From positions 1-39,636 of the forward strand of contig JAIRWK010000317.1 of the NCBI GenBank assembly GCA_031268995.1: a stretch of 39,636 nucleotides of DNA. Direction: 5' to 3'. Position numbers and translations under genes: made by a program. Below the pieces are notes generated by a model. It had not been told where the DNA came from, searched no databases, and saw only the letters and a list, made by a program, of their open reading frames with translations. The stretch is from Planctomycetaceae bacterium (GTDB taxonomy: Bacteria; Planctomycetota; Planctomycetia; Pirellulales; Thermoguttaceae). Shown one piece after another: positions 18,407 to 27,230 of the stretch (its first letter is position 1; each line of letters starts with the position of its first letter).

Positions 18407-19537
18407 CTATGGCACAGTAACCACATTACCATCATTGGTACTGACCCAATTACATCCCATTGTTTGACTCAAATTTACCGAAAAACCGAACACGGAACCA
18501 TCCGCCCGAAGCATATTGCAAATGCCCGGATGCGAACTTCCGAAACCATGTGTGAACCAACCTCCTGCATAAGGTTTTGTATGTGATGCAATTGGAGTAC
18601 GATTGCCAACTGACGGATTCTGTACCATTGCGAAATGTGATCGCGGTAAAGAAATTGATTTGGATTCTGTATTATTTGCCGCGATAATTTGACAATCAAG
18701 GCTTCCTAAATCTGTACCAATGGCAGATTTTTCGCAACTTGTTTGTTTACCGGTGGCAAGATAACGTTCACCCATTAAGATTTGATTACTTGTTCCGTCG
18801 CTCAACCAAGAAAAGGAATCACGCCATTCAGGTCTATCCATTGTGCCGCTTGCTATCCGAACAGGACCGAGTTCAAGAGTTACATCTGCATCAAATAGCA
18901 CCCAATTCTTGTGATTGTAGTACCTTGCCCAAGCGTAATCTGTCAACATTCCAGCTCCACCGTCAGGTGCTTCCGTTATTCGTTGCGCTTTGGTACGTCT
19001 GGACGGGCAATACAAACTATTCACACTTTTGAAAGCATCTTTGTTGTCAACACGATCTTTCCACCATGTTCCGGTAATATTTTTACCAAGTTTTCCGGCA
19101 TTGTTGTTGTCCTTGTCGGGCAACGAAACAAAGTAGTCGTACAAAGGTTGCTGTTCTTGGTAAGGTAATAGCAAGATGTAGAAACTGGCACCATTAACTG
19201 CGATACATGACGGCGGTAATCCGTTTTGTGTATCGTGAAAATTGTGGACAGTCAGTCCCAATTGCTTGAGATTGTTACTACATTGAATCCGTCGCGCCGC
19301 CTCACGTGCAGCTTGTACCGCTGGCAATAATAACGCGATTAACACACCGATAATCGCAATAACTACCAGCAGTTCGACGCGATTGAAAGCTTCTCGTTTA
19401 ACTCTACTTAGTCCCCCCCCCCCCCCTATCTTAACATGCCTTTTAGGGAATAAATGAAATATTTCCCGACATATTTTGATGATTTGGAATGGGGATATTA
19501 GCAGAGTACAGTCAAATGAAAATTGACGTTTTGACAT
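18407..19537 (-). CDS. DUF1559 domain protein with prepilin-type N-terminal motif
   Basis: '[50 protein letters not shown]'. ATG at 19537 preceded by AAAGGAGAAATTAAA. Confidence 0.9.
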   Translation of the reverse strand: MSKRQFSFDCTLLISPFQIIKICREIFHLFPKRHVKIGGGGGLSRVKREAFNRVELLVVIAIIGVLIALLLPAVQAAREAARRIQCSNNLKQLGLTVHNFHDTQNGLPPSCIAVNGASFYILLLPYQEQQPLYDYFVSLPDKDNNNAGKLGKNITGTWWKDRVDNKDAFKSVNSLYCPSRRTKAQRITEAPDGGAGMLTDYAWARYYNHKNWVLFDADVTLELGPVRIASGTMDRPEWRDSFSWLSDGTSNQILMGERYLATGKQTSCEKSAIGTDLGSLDCQIIAANNTESKSISLPRSHFAMVQNPSVGNRTPIASHTKPYAGGWFTHGFGSSHPGICNMLRADGSVFGFSVNLSQTMGCNWVSTNDGNVVTVP

Positions 19538-19811
19538 TTTAATTTCTCCTTTAAGAAATTTGAAAACTGGAAATAGTTTGGCAACAGTTGCCAAACTTTT
19601 TGGAAAACACAACAAGTCATACCACAGACTTTCCCTTGTGTCCGCCAATAATTTTACTTCCAATATGTTAAGAAAATATTAAGAGAATATTAAGATTGCG
19701 TTAAGTTTTAAAATTTTTTCTGTATTCTCAAATAACACCTAAAATGAAAATTCACCAGACAAATATACCAAAGAAAATTTCCCAATATCTTTTACCTTAT
19801 CCTGTTTAAAG

Positions 19812-19922
19812 AATCAGCACGCAGACGACGCAGATTGTTAAAGATATTCGCGAGATCAGATTTTATTTTCCGATCTTGCGATTATCCTTACAAAATCGCG
19901 TTATCTGCGTGCTGATTTTTAA
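19812..19922. repeat. 'agcacgcaga…tctgcgtgct' hairpin repeat
   Basis: 'aatcagcacgcagacgacgcagatt…aaaatcgcgttatctgcgtgctgattt'. Confidence 0.85.
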
Positions 19923-19932
19923 ATGTGTTAAC

Positions 19933-20787
19933 TCAATGATGTAGGTGCAAAATGTTTTTTATTGTTGTGAAATTGAAGTCGTTTAGTAGTTTTGTTAATC
20001 TTTGAGACGTGCGTTTTAGATTTAGGTAATGTCTGAAACGACTTTTCAACGGCGCGTTTGGTATGCGGGGTTGGTCGGGGTCTAGCTCCCAAGGATGAAT
20101 GTAAAACACAAACGGCATATCTTGTTTGTTCACCGAACGCAAACACATTTTTGTTACAAAATATGGAAAAAACCTAAAATAACCACCGCCGCTAACCGGT
20201 AAATTTTGCCCAAAATATCTCACAACAGCAGGCGGAAATTCTTGAATCGAACCCGCAACCGTTTCTATTGTGTGAATTTCCCGCGGCGCGTCAGCGTTGC
20301 CGTGCAAGTCGTGATGAATTGGGAAAACACTGCTGTCGTATTTGTAACCAGCCTCCGCCAAAATTTCATGCGCCCACGACGTACGCTTGACAATAGAAAA
20401 ACTCGGCGCACGAAAACCAATTACCTCTTGTCCAGATTGGCTGATCAATATTTGACGCGCCCGCACAACATCCTCGCGAAACTCAGATTCCGTTTGCTCG
20501 TAAACAAGACGATGACAAAAACCATGAGAAGCAATTTCATGCCCACGAGAAACTATCTCCGGCACAAGCTCAGGATACCGCTCCGCCACCCAACCAAGAA
20601 CAAAAAACGTCGCCTTGACCGGCTCAGCCAGCGCATCAAATATATCAAGAACTCTCCGCGTATTGGCTACAACTCGCGACTCCCAATTGCCCCAATCACC
20701 AAAAGAAATTATCCGCGAAAACGCACCAACTTGATAATAATCCTCAACATCCACCGAAAAAGCATTTTGCATAGTACAAACCGACAA
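19933..20787 (-). CDS. polysaccharide deacetylase, XrtA-system/DUF3473 type
   Basis: 'NAFSVDVEDYYQVGAF', 'ATFFVLGWVAERYPELVPEIVSRGHEIASHGFCHRLVYEQT', 'GFRAPSFSI', 'PVSGGGYFRFFPY', 'FYIHPWELDPDQPRI'. Confidence 0.92.
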   Translation of the reverse strand: MSVCTMQNAFSVDVEDYYQVGAFSRIISFGDWGNWESRVVANTRRVLDIFDALAEPVKATFFVLGWVAERYPELVPEIVSRGHEIASHGFCHRLVYEQTESEFREDVVRARQILISQSGQEVIGFRAPSFSIVKRTSWAHEILAEAGYKYDSSVFPIHHDLHGNADAPREIHTIETVAGSIQEFPPAVVRYFGQNLPVSGGGYFRFFPYFVTKMCLRSVNKQDMPFVFYIHPWELDPDQPRIPNAPLKSRFRHYLNLKRTSQRLTKLLNDFNFTTIKNILHLHH

Positions 20788-20827
20788 TTACAACATGGCA
20801 AACATAAAACGCAGACTCTAAAAAGCA

Positions 20828-20900
20828 ATCGCAGATCAGATTTCATTTTCTGATCTTGCGAATATACTTTTCAAATTGCGTCGTCTGCGTGCCAAAAATT
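20828..20900. repeat. 'agcacgcaga…tctgcgtgct' hairpin repeat, one arm truncated
   Basis: 'atcgcagatcagatttcattttctgatcttgcgaatatacttttcaaattgcgtcgtctgcgtgcca'. Confidence 0.75.
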
Positions 20901-20923
20901 TATTATCCGTTCACCGACAAATT

Positions 20924-21391
20924 TTATTCAACTGATGTGGTTGAAGTTTGTGTTGTGGTTGCGACGGCTGCTTTTTTCTTGCCTTTTGAGCCGCGTTTTT
21001 TTGTCTTCTGGACAACAGTCTCATCAACCTTACGCTTGACAATTCTCTCTTTGAGCCGCACCGCCTTACCAACACGATCACGCAGAAAATACAGTTTTGC
21101 CCGATGCACAACCGCACTGCGTACCGTTTCGATTTTTGCGATTCGCGGTGAATGTATTGCGAACTTCCGCTCAACACCTTCGCCAGCAACAATACGCCTA
21201 ACCGTAAACATCTCGCGTGTCCCGCTACCGCTACGCGCTATCACAACTCCGTTGAATAACTGTATGCGTTCCTTTTCGCCCTCAAGAATACGACAATGAA
21301 CATTGACCGTGTCCCCAATCTCAAATTCGCTAACCTCCGACGCGGGTTTGACACAATTCGCCTCGACAAGCCTCAATACTTGATCACTCAT
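20924..21391 (-). CDS. rplS: 50S ribosomal protein L19 with Lys/Thr-rich C-terminal extension
   Basis: 'GDTVNVHCRILEGEKERIQLFNGVVIARSGSGTREMFTVRRIVAGEGVERKFAIHSPRIAKIE'. Confidence 0.96.
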   Translation of the reverse strand: MSDQVLRLVEANCVKPASEVSEFEIGDTVNVHCRILEGEKERIQLFNGVVIARSGSGTREMFTVRRIVAGEGVERKFAIHSPRIAKIETVRSAVVHRAKLYFLRDRVGKAVRLKERIVKRKVDETVVQKTKKRGSKGKKKAAVATTTQTSTTSVE

Positions 21392-21596
21392 TTCGTTAAT
21401 CCTCCAAAATTTATTCCAATATTCTCCAACCCCAAAAATACCACAAAAACCAGCACAAATAAAAGGCTTCGGGAATCTTTACGCAGTACAGTAAACAACT
21501 TGATCACGGTACAAAATTTCCACACAACACAGAAGAGTCGACCATTTTAACACACACCGCCAACACGACAAGCCCCCAACTTCCTATTTGCCAAAA

Positions 21597-21675
21597 ACAA
21601 ATTATTTTCAAATTTGGTCGATTTTATTCGATAGAAATCGACCAAATTCGAATAAAATCAACTTTTAGAAATTCT
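21597..21675. repeat. 'ggtcgattt…atcgatagaaatcgacc' palindromic repeat
   Basis: 'tttggtcgattttattcgatagaaatcgaccaaattcgaataaaat'. Confidence 0.85.
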
Positions 21676-21693
21676 CCTGTCTTCCTAAATTTT

Positions 21694-21790
21694 CATCACG
21701 AAAAGCACGAAAGTTACGAAAGACACGAAAGTGGAATTTAAAACCTTTTCGTGCTTTTCGTAATTTTCGTGCCTTTCGTGTTAAAAAAAT
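21694..21790. repeat. 'cacgaaaagcacgaaa…tttcgtgcttttcgtg' hairpin repeat
   Basis: 'cacgaaaagcacgaaagttacgaaagacacgaaag…cttttcgtgcttttcgtaattttcgtgcctttcgtgtt'. Confidence 0.9.
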
Positions 21791-21872
21791 CTCCCATTTT
21801 CGTGATTGTTTGGGCGTAGTCTTGTTTTTGTTTTTGTGTCTGCTAGAATCCTTCAACTTGTTTGGGGGTAAT

Positions 21873-21974
21873 TATACTCAAGCTGTTTTAAAATTCACTA
21901 AGCTGGACACGCAAGCGCAACAACGTGAAGCGGTTGTTTAGGGGCGACACCTATCGCCTACCGGCTACGGTATA
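21873..21974 (-). mobile_element. ~100-bp TA element
   Basis: Full-length reverse copy ending 26 bp before the purL ATG. Confidence 0.95.
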
Positions 21975-22000
21975 GAAACAAAAAGGAATACATATATTTT

Positions 22001-25000
22001 ATGCTTTGGGAAATAACTATTCTGCCAGCGGATAGCCAACTCGATATACACGGTGCCGCCATAACACACGATGCCACCGATCTCGGCTTCACTGATCTGA
22101 AAATCAATTCCGCCTACGGATACTTGATCGAAGGGAATTGCTCCGAACAACAAATCCACAACATCACCGAAAATTTGCTCGCAGATAAAATCGTTGCCAA
22201 AACCAATATCCGCAAAATTGAGCCGACCCCAATTGATCAAAACCCAAAAACACAACCCGACAATATTATCTACATATTGCCCAAGGTCGGCGTAACCGAT
22301 ACTGTTGCCGAAAACGTTAAACAAGTTATGGAAGATTGGGGAATCAACGCCCGCGCCGTTAGAACCTTCAAAAAATACTACATCACAAGCTCAAATAAAA
22401 ATAACATAAAAGGAATTATTGCAGATTCGGTCGATTGTCAGTCGATAGAAAACGACCAAAATCGACCGAAATCTGTTTTCAAAAATTCACTGGAATTACT
22501 CGCGACAAAATTGCTCGCGAACGATGCAGTTGAACAAGTCGTTTTTGGTGAATTGCCATTCGATCACTTGTTGCCCAACCCCATAACATCACAATCACAA
22601 TACGACGAAATTGCCCTCAAACAAAATTTGCCACACTCCCACTCCGAACATAAATTTGACCTGATCACCGTCCCACTCCTCAATATGAACGATCAGGAAC
22701 TCCTACTCCTCAGCACAAATAAACAACTTTACTTGTCCCTCGCCGAATTGCAAACAATTAAATCCGAATTTCATAAACTCGACCGTAACCCCACCGATAT
22801 TGAACTCGAAACAATCGCCCAAACTTGGAGCGAACATTGCTCCCACAAAACCCTCGCCGGACACATCCACTACACCAAACATAACCCCGACGGAACAACC
22901 ACTACACGCATGTTCAATAACATGCTCAAAGAAACCATCTTCGCCGCAACCGAAAAACTAATCGCCGAAAACCCATACATCGCTAAACATTGCATCAGCG
23001 TCTTCTCCGATAACGCCGGTATCGTCGCCTTCGACAATAACTACAACGTTTGCTTCAAAGTCGAAACCCACAACCACCCGTCCGCCCTCGAACCCTACGG
23101 CGGCGCAAATACCGGACTCGGCGGCGTAATCAGAGACCCTATGGGTACAGGTCTCGGCGCAAAACCAATCGCAAACACAAACGTATTCTGCTTCGCACCA
23201 CCCAATACCACCGATGATAAAATCCCCACCGGCGTTTTGCACCCACGCCGAATCATGAAAGGTGTCGTCGCCGGCGTCCGAGACTACGGTAACAGAATGG
23301 GCATCCCAACCGTCAACGGCGCAGTCTATTTCGATGAACGATACCTCAATAACCCACTCGTCTTTTGCGGTAACATAGGGATATTGCCCAAAAATAAATC
23401 CTTCAAATCAACACAACATAACGACCTCATCGTAGTCGTCGGAGGTAAAACCGGTCGAGACGGCATACACGGCGCAACCTTCAGTAGCACCGAATTAACA
23501 AGCGAAAGCGAATCCGTGTCCGGCGGCGCAGTACAAATCGGTAACGCCATAACAGAAAAAATGGTTCTCGACATAATGTTAATAGCACGCGATCAAGAAT
23601 TGTATAATGCTGTTACAGATTGCGGCGCAGGAGGATTGTCCAGCGCAATCGGCGAAATGGGAGAAAAAATAGGCGCAACCGTCGAATTGTCAAACACTCC
23701 CCTAAAATACGAAGGACTAACCTACTCCGAAATATGGATATCAGAATCCCAAGAACGAATGGTATTCGCCGTACCAGCCGAAAAATGGGAAAAATTCAAA
23801 AAACTTTGCAACTCCGAAAACGTTGAAGCAACCGCACTGGGAAAATTCGAACCAACCGGAAAACTAATATTGAAATTCCACAACCAAATCGTCGCAAATA
23901 TCAATATGGAATTTCTACACAAAGGACGACCACCAGTCATAAGAAAAGCAATATACTCTCAACCTTACACAAAACTAAATGCTACGGAAAATAATGTTGC
24001 GGAAAATAATTTGCCCAATAATACCACTTGCAAAAAAAATAATAAAACCGGCGAATCCTACCTGTCCGACCTCAAACAAATACTAAGCTCCCCCAACATC
24101 GCCAGCAAACATTGGATCATCCGACAGTACGATCACGAAGTTCAAGGCGGAAGCATCATCAAACCACTCATCGGCTTAAATAACGACGCACCAAGCGACG
24201 CAGCTGTTGTTCGACCACTCCTCAACTCACGCAAAGGATTGGTAATCGCTTGCGGAATGAACCCACTCTTCGGAGACCTCGACATCTACCGCATGGCAGC
24301 CTCCGGCATCGATGAAGCCATCCGAAACGCCATCGCCGTCGGTGCAGAATTGCAATCAATCGTCATCCTCGATAACTTCTGTTGGGGAAATACCGAAAAA
24401 CCAGAAACATTAGGTAGCCTGGTCGAAGCCGCTATCGCTTGTTACGACACTTCCGTCGGATTCGGTACACCATTCATCAGCGGTAAAGATAGCCTAAATA
24501 ACGAATTTCGTACACTAGACAAAAAAAATGCCGCCATCCCGCCAACATTGCTAATCTCAGCAATGGGACAAATAAACGACATCGCAAATTGCATAACAAT
24601 GGACCTCAAACAAAAAAATAATATACTCTACCAAATCGGCACAACAAAAAATGAACTCGGAGGCTCACACTTCGCAATACTACACAACCTCAAAAACAAT
24701 ACCACCCCAACTCTCGATATCCCAACCGCACGAAAACTCTACGAATCCTTGAATACCGCCGTTTACGAAGGATTGGTCGAAAGCTTGCACGACTTGAGCG
24801 AAGGGGGATTAGCCGTCGCCATCGCCGAAATGTGCTTCGGAGGAAACCTAGGCGCAACCCTAAATAATAACCTCGACGAAATAACTCTATTCAGCGAATC
24901 AAATAGCAGATTCGTTGCCGAAATTCACCCAAATAACACCACAAAATTCGAATCCATCTTCAACTCACAACCAATCAAAAAAATCGGTTACGTAACAGAT

Positions 25001-25087
25001 AAAAAACAAATCCAGTTCGGAAATCTATTCACCGCACAAATCAACGAACTAAAAAACGCTTGGCAATCAACTCTAGATTTCAAATAA
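22001..25087 (+). CDS. purL: phosphoribosylformylglycinamidine synthase with PurS-like N-terminus
   Basis: 'TQTWSEHCSHKT'-like motif (AQTWSEHCSHKTLAGH), 'FKVETHNHPSALEPYGGANTGLGGVIRD', 'GKTGRDGIHGATFSS', 'SGKDSLNNEF', 'HDLSEGGLAVAIAEM'. Confidence 0.97.
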   Translation: MLWEITILPADSQLDIHGAAITHDATDLGFTDLKINSAYGYLIEGNCSEQQIHNITENLLADKIVAKTNIRKIEPTPIDQNPKTQPDNIIYILPKVGVTDTVAENVKQVMEDWGINARAVRTFKKYYITSSNKNNIKGIIADSVDCQSIENDQNRPKSVFKNSLELLATKLLANDAVEQVVFGELPFDHLLPNPITSQSQYDEIALKQNLPHSHSEHKFDLITVPLLNMNDQELLLLSTNKQLYLSLAELQTIKSEFHKLDRNPTDIELETIAQTWSEHCSHKTLAGHIHYTKHNPDGTTTTRMFNNMLKETIFAATEKLIAENPYIAKHCISVFSDNAGIVAFDNNYNVCFKVETHNHPSALEPYGGANTGLGGVIRDPMGTGLGAKPIANTNVFCFAPPNTTDDKIPTGVLHPRRIMKGVVAGVRDYGNRMGIPTVNGAVYFDERYLNNPLVFCGNIGILPKNKSFKSTQHNDLIVVVGGKTGRDGIHGATFSSTELTSESESVSGGAVQIGNAITEKMVLDIMLIARDQELYNAVTDCGAGGLSSAIGEMGEKIGATVELSNTPLKYEGLTYSEIWISESQERMVFAVPAEKWEKFKKLCNSENVEATALGKFEPTGKLILKFHNQIVANINMEFLHKGRPPVIRKAIYSQPYTKLNATENNVAENNLPNNTTCKKNNKTGESYLSDLKQILSSPNIASKHWIIRQYDHEVQGGSIIKPLIGLNNDAPSDAAVVRPLLNSRKGLVIACGMNPLFGDLDIYRMAASGIDEAIRNAIAVGAELQSIVILDNFCWGNTEKPETLGSLVEAAIACYDTSVGFGTPFISGKDSLNNEFRTLDKKNAAIPPTLLISAMGQINDIANCITMDLKQKNNILYQIGTTKNELGGSHFAILHNLKNNTTPTLDIPTARKLYESLNTAVYEGLVESLHDLSEGGLAVAIAEMCFGGNLGATLNNNLDEITLFSESNSRFVAEIHPNNTTKFESIFNSQPIKKIGYVTDKKQIQFGNLFTAQINELKNAWQSTLDFK
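22424..22488. repeat. 'ggtcgatt…atcgacc' palindromic repeat within purL
   Basis: 'gattcggtcgattgtcagtcgatagaaaacgaccaaaatcgaccgaaatctgttttcaaaaattc' inside the coding sequence. Confidence 0.75.
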
Positions 25088-25090
25088 AGA

Positions 25091-25292
25091 AAAGAGGATT
25101 TTTAAACACGAAAAGCACGAAAAAAACGAAAAAGGGGAATTTAAACCACAGAGAACACAGAGGGGGATTTTTAAATACGAAAATATACGAAAGAGTTGAA
25201 AATGAAATTGTCGTTTATTTCATTTCTTTCGTACTCAAAAAATTTATCTCTGTGCTCTCAGTGGTTAAAATTTCCCTTTTTTCGTTTTTACA
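25091..25292. repeat. triple-nested hairpin repeat (cacgaaa / ccacagag / tacgaaa arms)
   Basis: Left arms 'cacgaaaagcacgaaaaaaacgaaa', 'accacagagaacacagag', 'tacgaaaatatacgaaag'; right arms in mirror order 'ctttcgtac', 'ctctgtgctctcagtggtt', 'ttttttcgttttt'. Confidence 0.85.
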
Positions 25293-25299
25293 AAATTAT

Positions 25300-25779
25300 T
25301 CATAACGAGGTAATAGATTTTTTTAGGGCTTCCATCGTTTGATCAAATTTTGTTCCGGTTGATGTGATTTGGAATTTTCTTGAGGTTTCGCCAGTGATCT
25401 CTATTTTGATTTCTAGCCTCTCCTCCGGTAAAACTTGCGGGAATTTGTCCCCCCACTCAATAAACGTTAACCCGCCACGATCAAAATAATCGTCTGGATC
25501 AAGTTGCCTAAACTCCGCCTCACTCGAAAGCCTGTAAACATCAAAATGATAAACCCAACGCTCCCCCTCATACTCCCGCACCAACACAAATGTCGGACTC
25601 ATAACAACCCCCTCACCAATCCCCAAATAACTCGCAATACCTTGAACTAAACACGTCTTCCCACCCCCCAACGTCCCCGATAACACCACAACCGCACCAT
25701 CCGGCAAAAACTCCGATAACACCCGACACAATAAATCCAAACCAGAAAAATCAAAAATCTCAAACGATATATCACACAT
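25300..25779 (-). CDS. tsaE: tRNA threonylcarbamoyladenosine biosynthesis ATPase TsaE
   Basis: 'VVLSGTLGGGKTCLVQGIASYLGI…VMSPTFVLVREYEG…VYHFDVYRL…GLTFIEWGDKF'. Internal ATG 25779 chosen as start. Confidence 0.93.
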   Translation of the reverse strand: MCDISFEIFDFSGLDLLCRVLSEFLPDGAVVVLSGTLGGGKTCLVQGIASYLGIGEGVVMSPTFVLVREYEGERWVYHFDVYRLSSEAEFRQLDPDDYFDRGGLTFIEWGDKFPQVLPEERLEIKIEITGETSRKFQITSTGTKFDQTMEALKKSITSL

Positions 25780-25885
25780 AATTTTTAAATGACAAAAAGG
25801 GACACAAAGGAAATAAGGCACTGCCCGAAAATATTTTTTCCCAAATTTCACAAAAAACACTAAAATACAAATGTGTATTGATTGT

Positions 25886-25988
25886 TATACCGTAGCCGGT
25901 AGGGCGATAGGCTTCGCCCTTGAGCAACCGCTTCACGTTGTTGCGCTTGCGTGTTCCGCTTCGGGAATTTCAAAACAGCTTGAGTACA
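25886..25988 (+). mobile_element. ~100-bp TA element in a filled site
   Basis: Element 25888-25986 flanked by TA / CA; flanks match an uninterrupted copy of the same background sequence at 34220-34324. Confidence 0.95.
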
Positions 25989-26051
25989 ATGGTACATTTA
26001 TTCCTCGACGATGCTTAAGGGACAAAATGTGGAATCGAAGAGTTTTGAGAA

Positions 26052-26140
26052 ACTCCCATTTGCCAAAAACAAACTATTTCAAATTCAGTCGATTTTAAAT
26101 CGATAGAAATCGACCCAATCCGAATAAAATTATTTTTTAA
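26052..26140. repeat. 'ggtcgattt…atcgatagaaatcgacc' palindromic repeat
   Basis: 'gccaaaaacaaactatttcaaattcagtcgattttaaatcgatagaaatcgacccaatccgaataaaat'. Confidence 0.85.
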
Positions 26141-26345
26141 AAAAATTCCCCAAACCCGAAATCGGCTTATTGAAAAAAAAAATCTACTTTGTACAATTAC
26201 CGAACTTTTTAAGTTTAGTTGCCGACAGCGGCGGAATTGTAGCCCAAAAAAAAATTTTTCCAAGCACAAACCGCATAATCCACAACTAGCCTTAATCGGG
26301 AATTATCGTTTTTGAAATCGAATCGAAATTAGTATTAGGCGGTTC

Positions 26346-26448
26346 TATACTGAAGCTACTTTAAAATTCCTGAAGCTGAACACGCAAGCGCAACAACGTG
26401 AAGCGGTTGTTCAAGGGCGAAGCCTATCGTCCTACCGGCTACGGTATA
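26346..26448 (-). mobile_element. ~100-bp TA element
   Basis: Full-length reverse copy upstream of the DtxR-family gene. Confidence 0.95.
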
Positions 26449-26451
26449 AAA

Positions 26452-26496
26452 ACCAACTGTAACAGCAGCGAGGACACTACTGTTACAGAACTAATG
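26452..26496. repeat. 'aaccaactgtaac…gttacagaacta' palindromic repeat
   Basis: 'aaccaactgtaacagcagcgaggacactactgttacagaactaa'. Confidence 0.75.
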
Positions 26497-26641
26497 ATTT
26501 TTTAGAACTTTCCATTTGACGATTTCATTGTTACTAAAAGAAAAAAATATTGACCAAATTCACTTGCACACAATAAAATCATTCGGCATTAGAAATTGCC
26601 GAAATTTAAGTGTGAATACCCACAACTTCAAGGAGGCTTTT

Positions 26642-27100
26642 ATGCCAAAAAACATTCGTCACGGAAATCCGTTAACCGCAGCAATGGAAGATTACTTAGA
26701 AGCAATCTACCACATCGCACAAAAACACGGCTACGCCCGGTCAGGACAAATCTCAAAACGTCTCAACGTCCATAAATCAACCGTAACTACCGCATTGCAC
26801 CACCTGCAAGTACAAGGTTACATCGACTACGAACCATACCAAGAAGTCCGAATAACACCAAAAGGTGAACTTGAGGCAAAAGGTATCGTCCGACGACACG
26901 ATATATTCTTCAGACTACTACACAACTTGCTCGAAATAGAACAAGAAGAAGCATCACAACTCGCATGCGAATTAGAACACGCCCTGCCACCAGATGTCGT
27001 CGATAGGTTCGTTAAACTCGTCGAAAAAGCACTGCGAAATAAAAACGAAGCCGTCGCAAAACTCCGACAAAAACCAAAAACCAAAAAAAATACACCTTGA
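26642..27100 (+). CDS. DtxR/MntR-family metal-dependent transcriptional regulator
   Basis: 'TAAMEDYLEAIYHIAQKHGYARSGQISKRLNVHKSTVTTALHHLQVQGYIDYEPYQEVRITPKGELEAKGIVRRHDIFFRLL'; AAGGAGG upstream of ATG 26642. Confidence 0.88.
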   Translation: MPKNIRHGNPLTAAMEDYLEAIYHIAQKHGYARSGQISKRLNVHKSTVTTALHHLQVQGYIDYEPYQEVRITPKGELEAKGIVRRHDIFFRLLHNLLEIEQEEASQLACELEHALPPDVVDRFVKLVEKALRNKNEAVAKLRQKPKTKKNTP

Positions 27101-27113
27101 TCAATACAAAAAT

Positions 27114-27222
27114 ATAGCACGCAGATGACACAGAGCAGAGAATGATATTCGCAAAATCAGAGAATAAATCAGATCCGCGAACACCTTTAAAATCTGCGTT
27201 TTCTGTGTGCCAATATTTTTAA
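27114..27222. repeat. 'agcacgcaga…tctgcgtgct' hairpin repeat
   Basis: 'atagcacgcagatgacacagagcag…aaaatctgcgttttctgtgtgccaat'; between convergent genes. Confidence 0.85.
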
Positions 27223-27230
27223 AAGGGAAA

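Noticed and set aside
20938-21000. Lys/Thr-rich C-terminal tail of L19 considered as a repeat insertion
   Set aside because: No match to the dispersed repeats in this window; basic ribosomal-protein tails are common.
25060-25305. 81-aa ORF containing 'NHREHRG'
   Set aside because: Translation of the nested hairpin repeats, a known type of spurious ORF; overlaps the purL 3' end.
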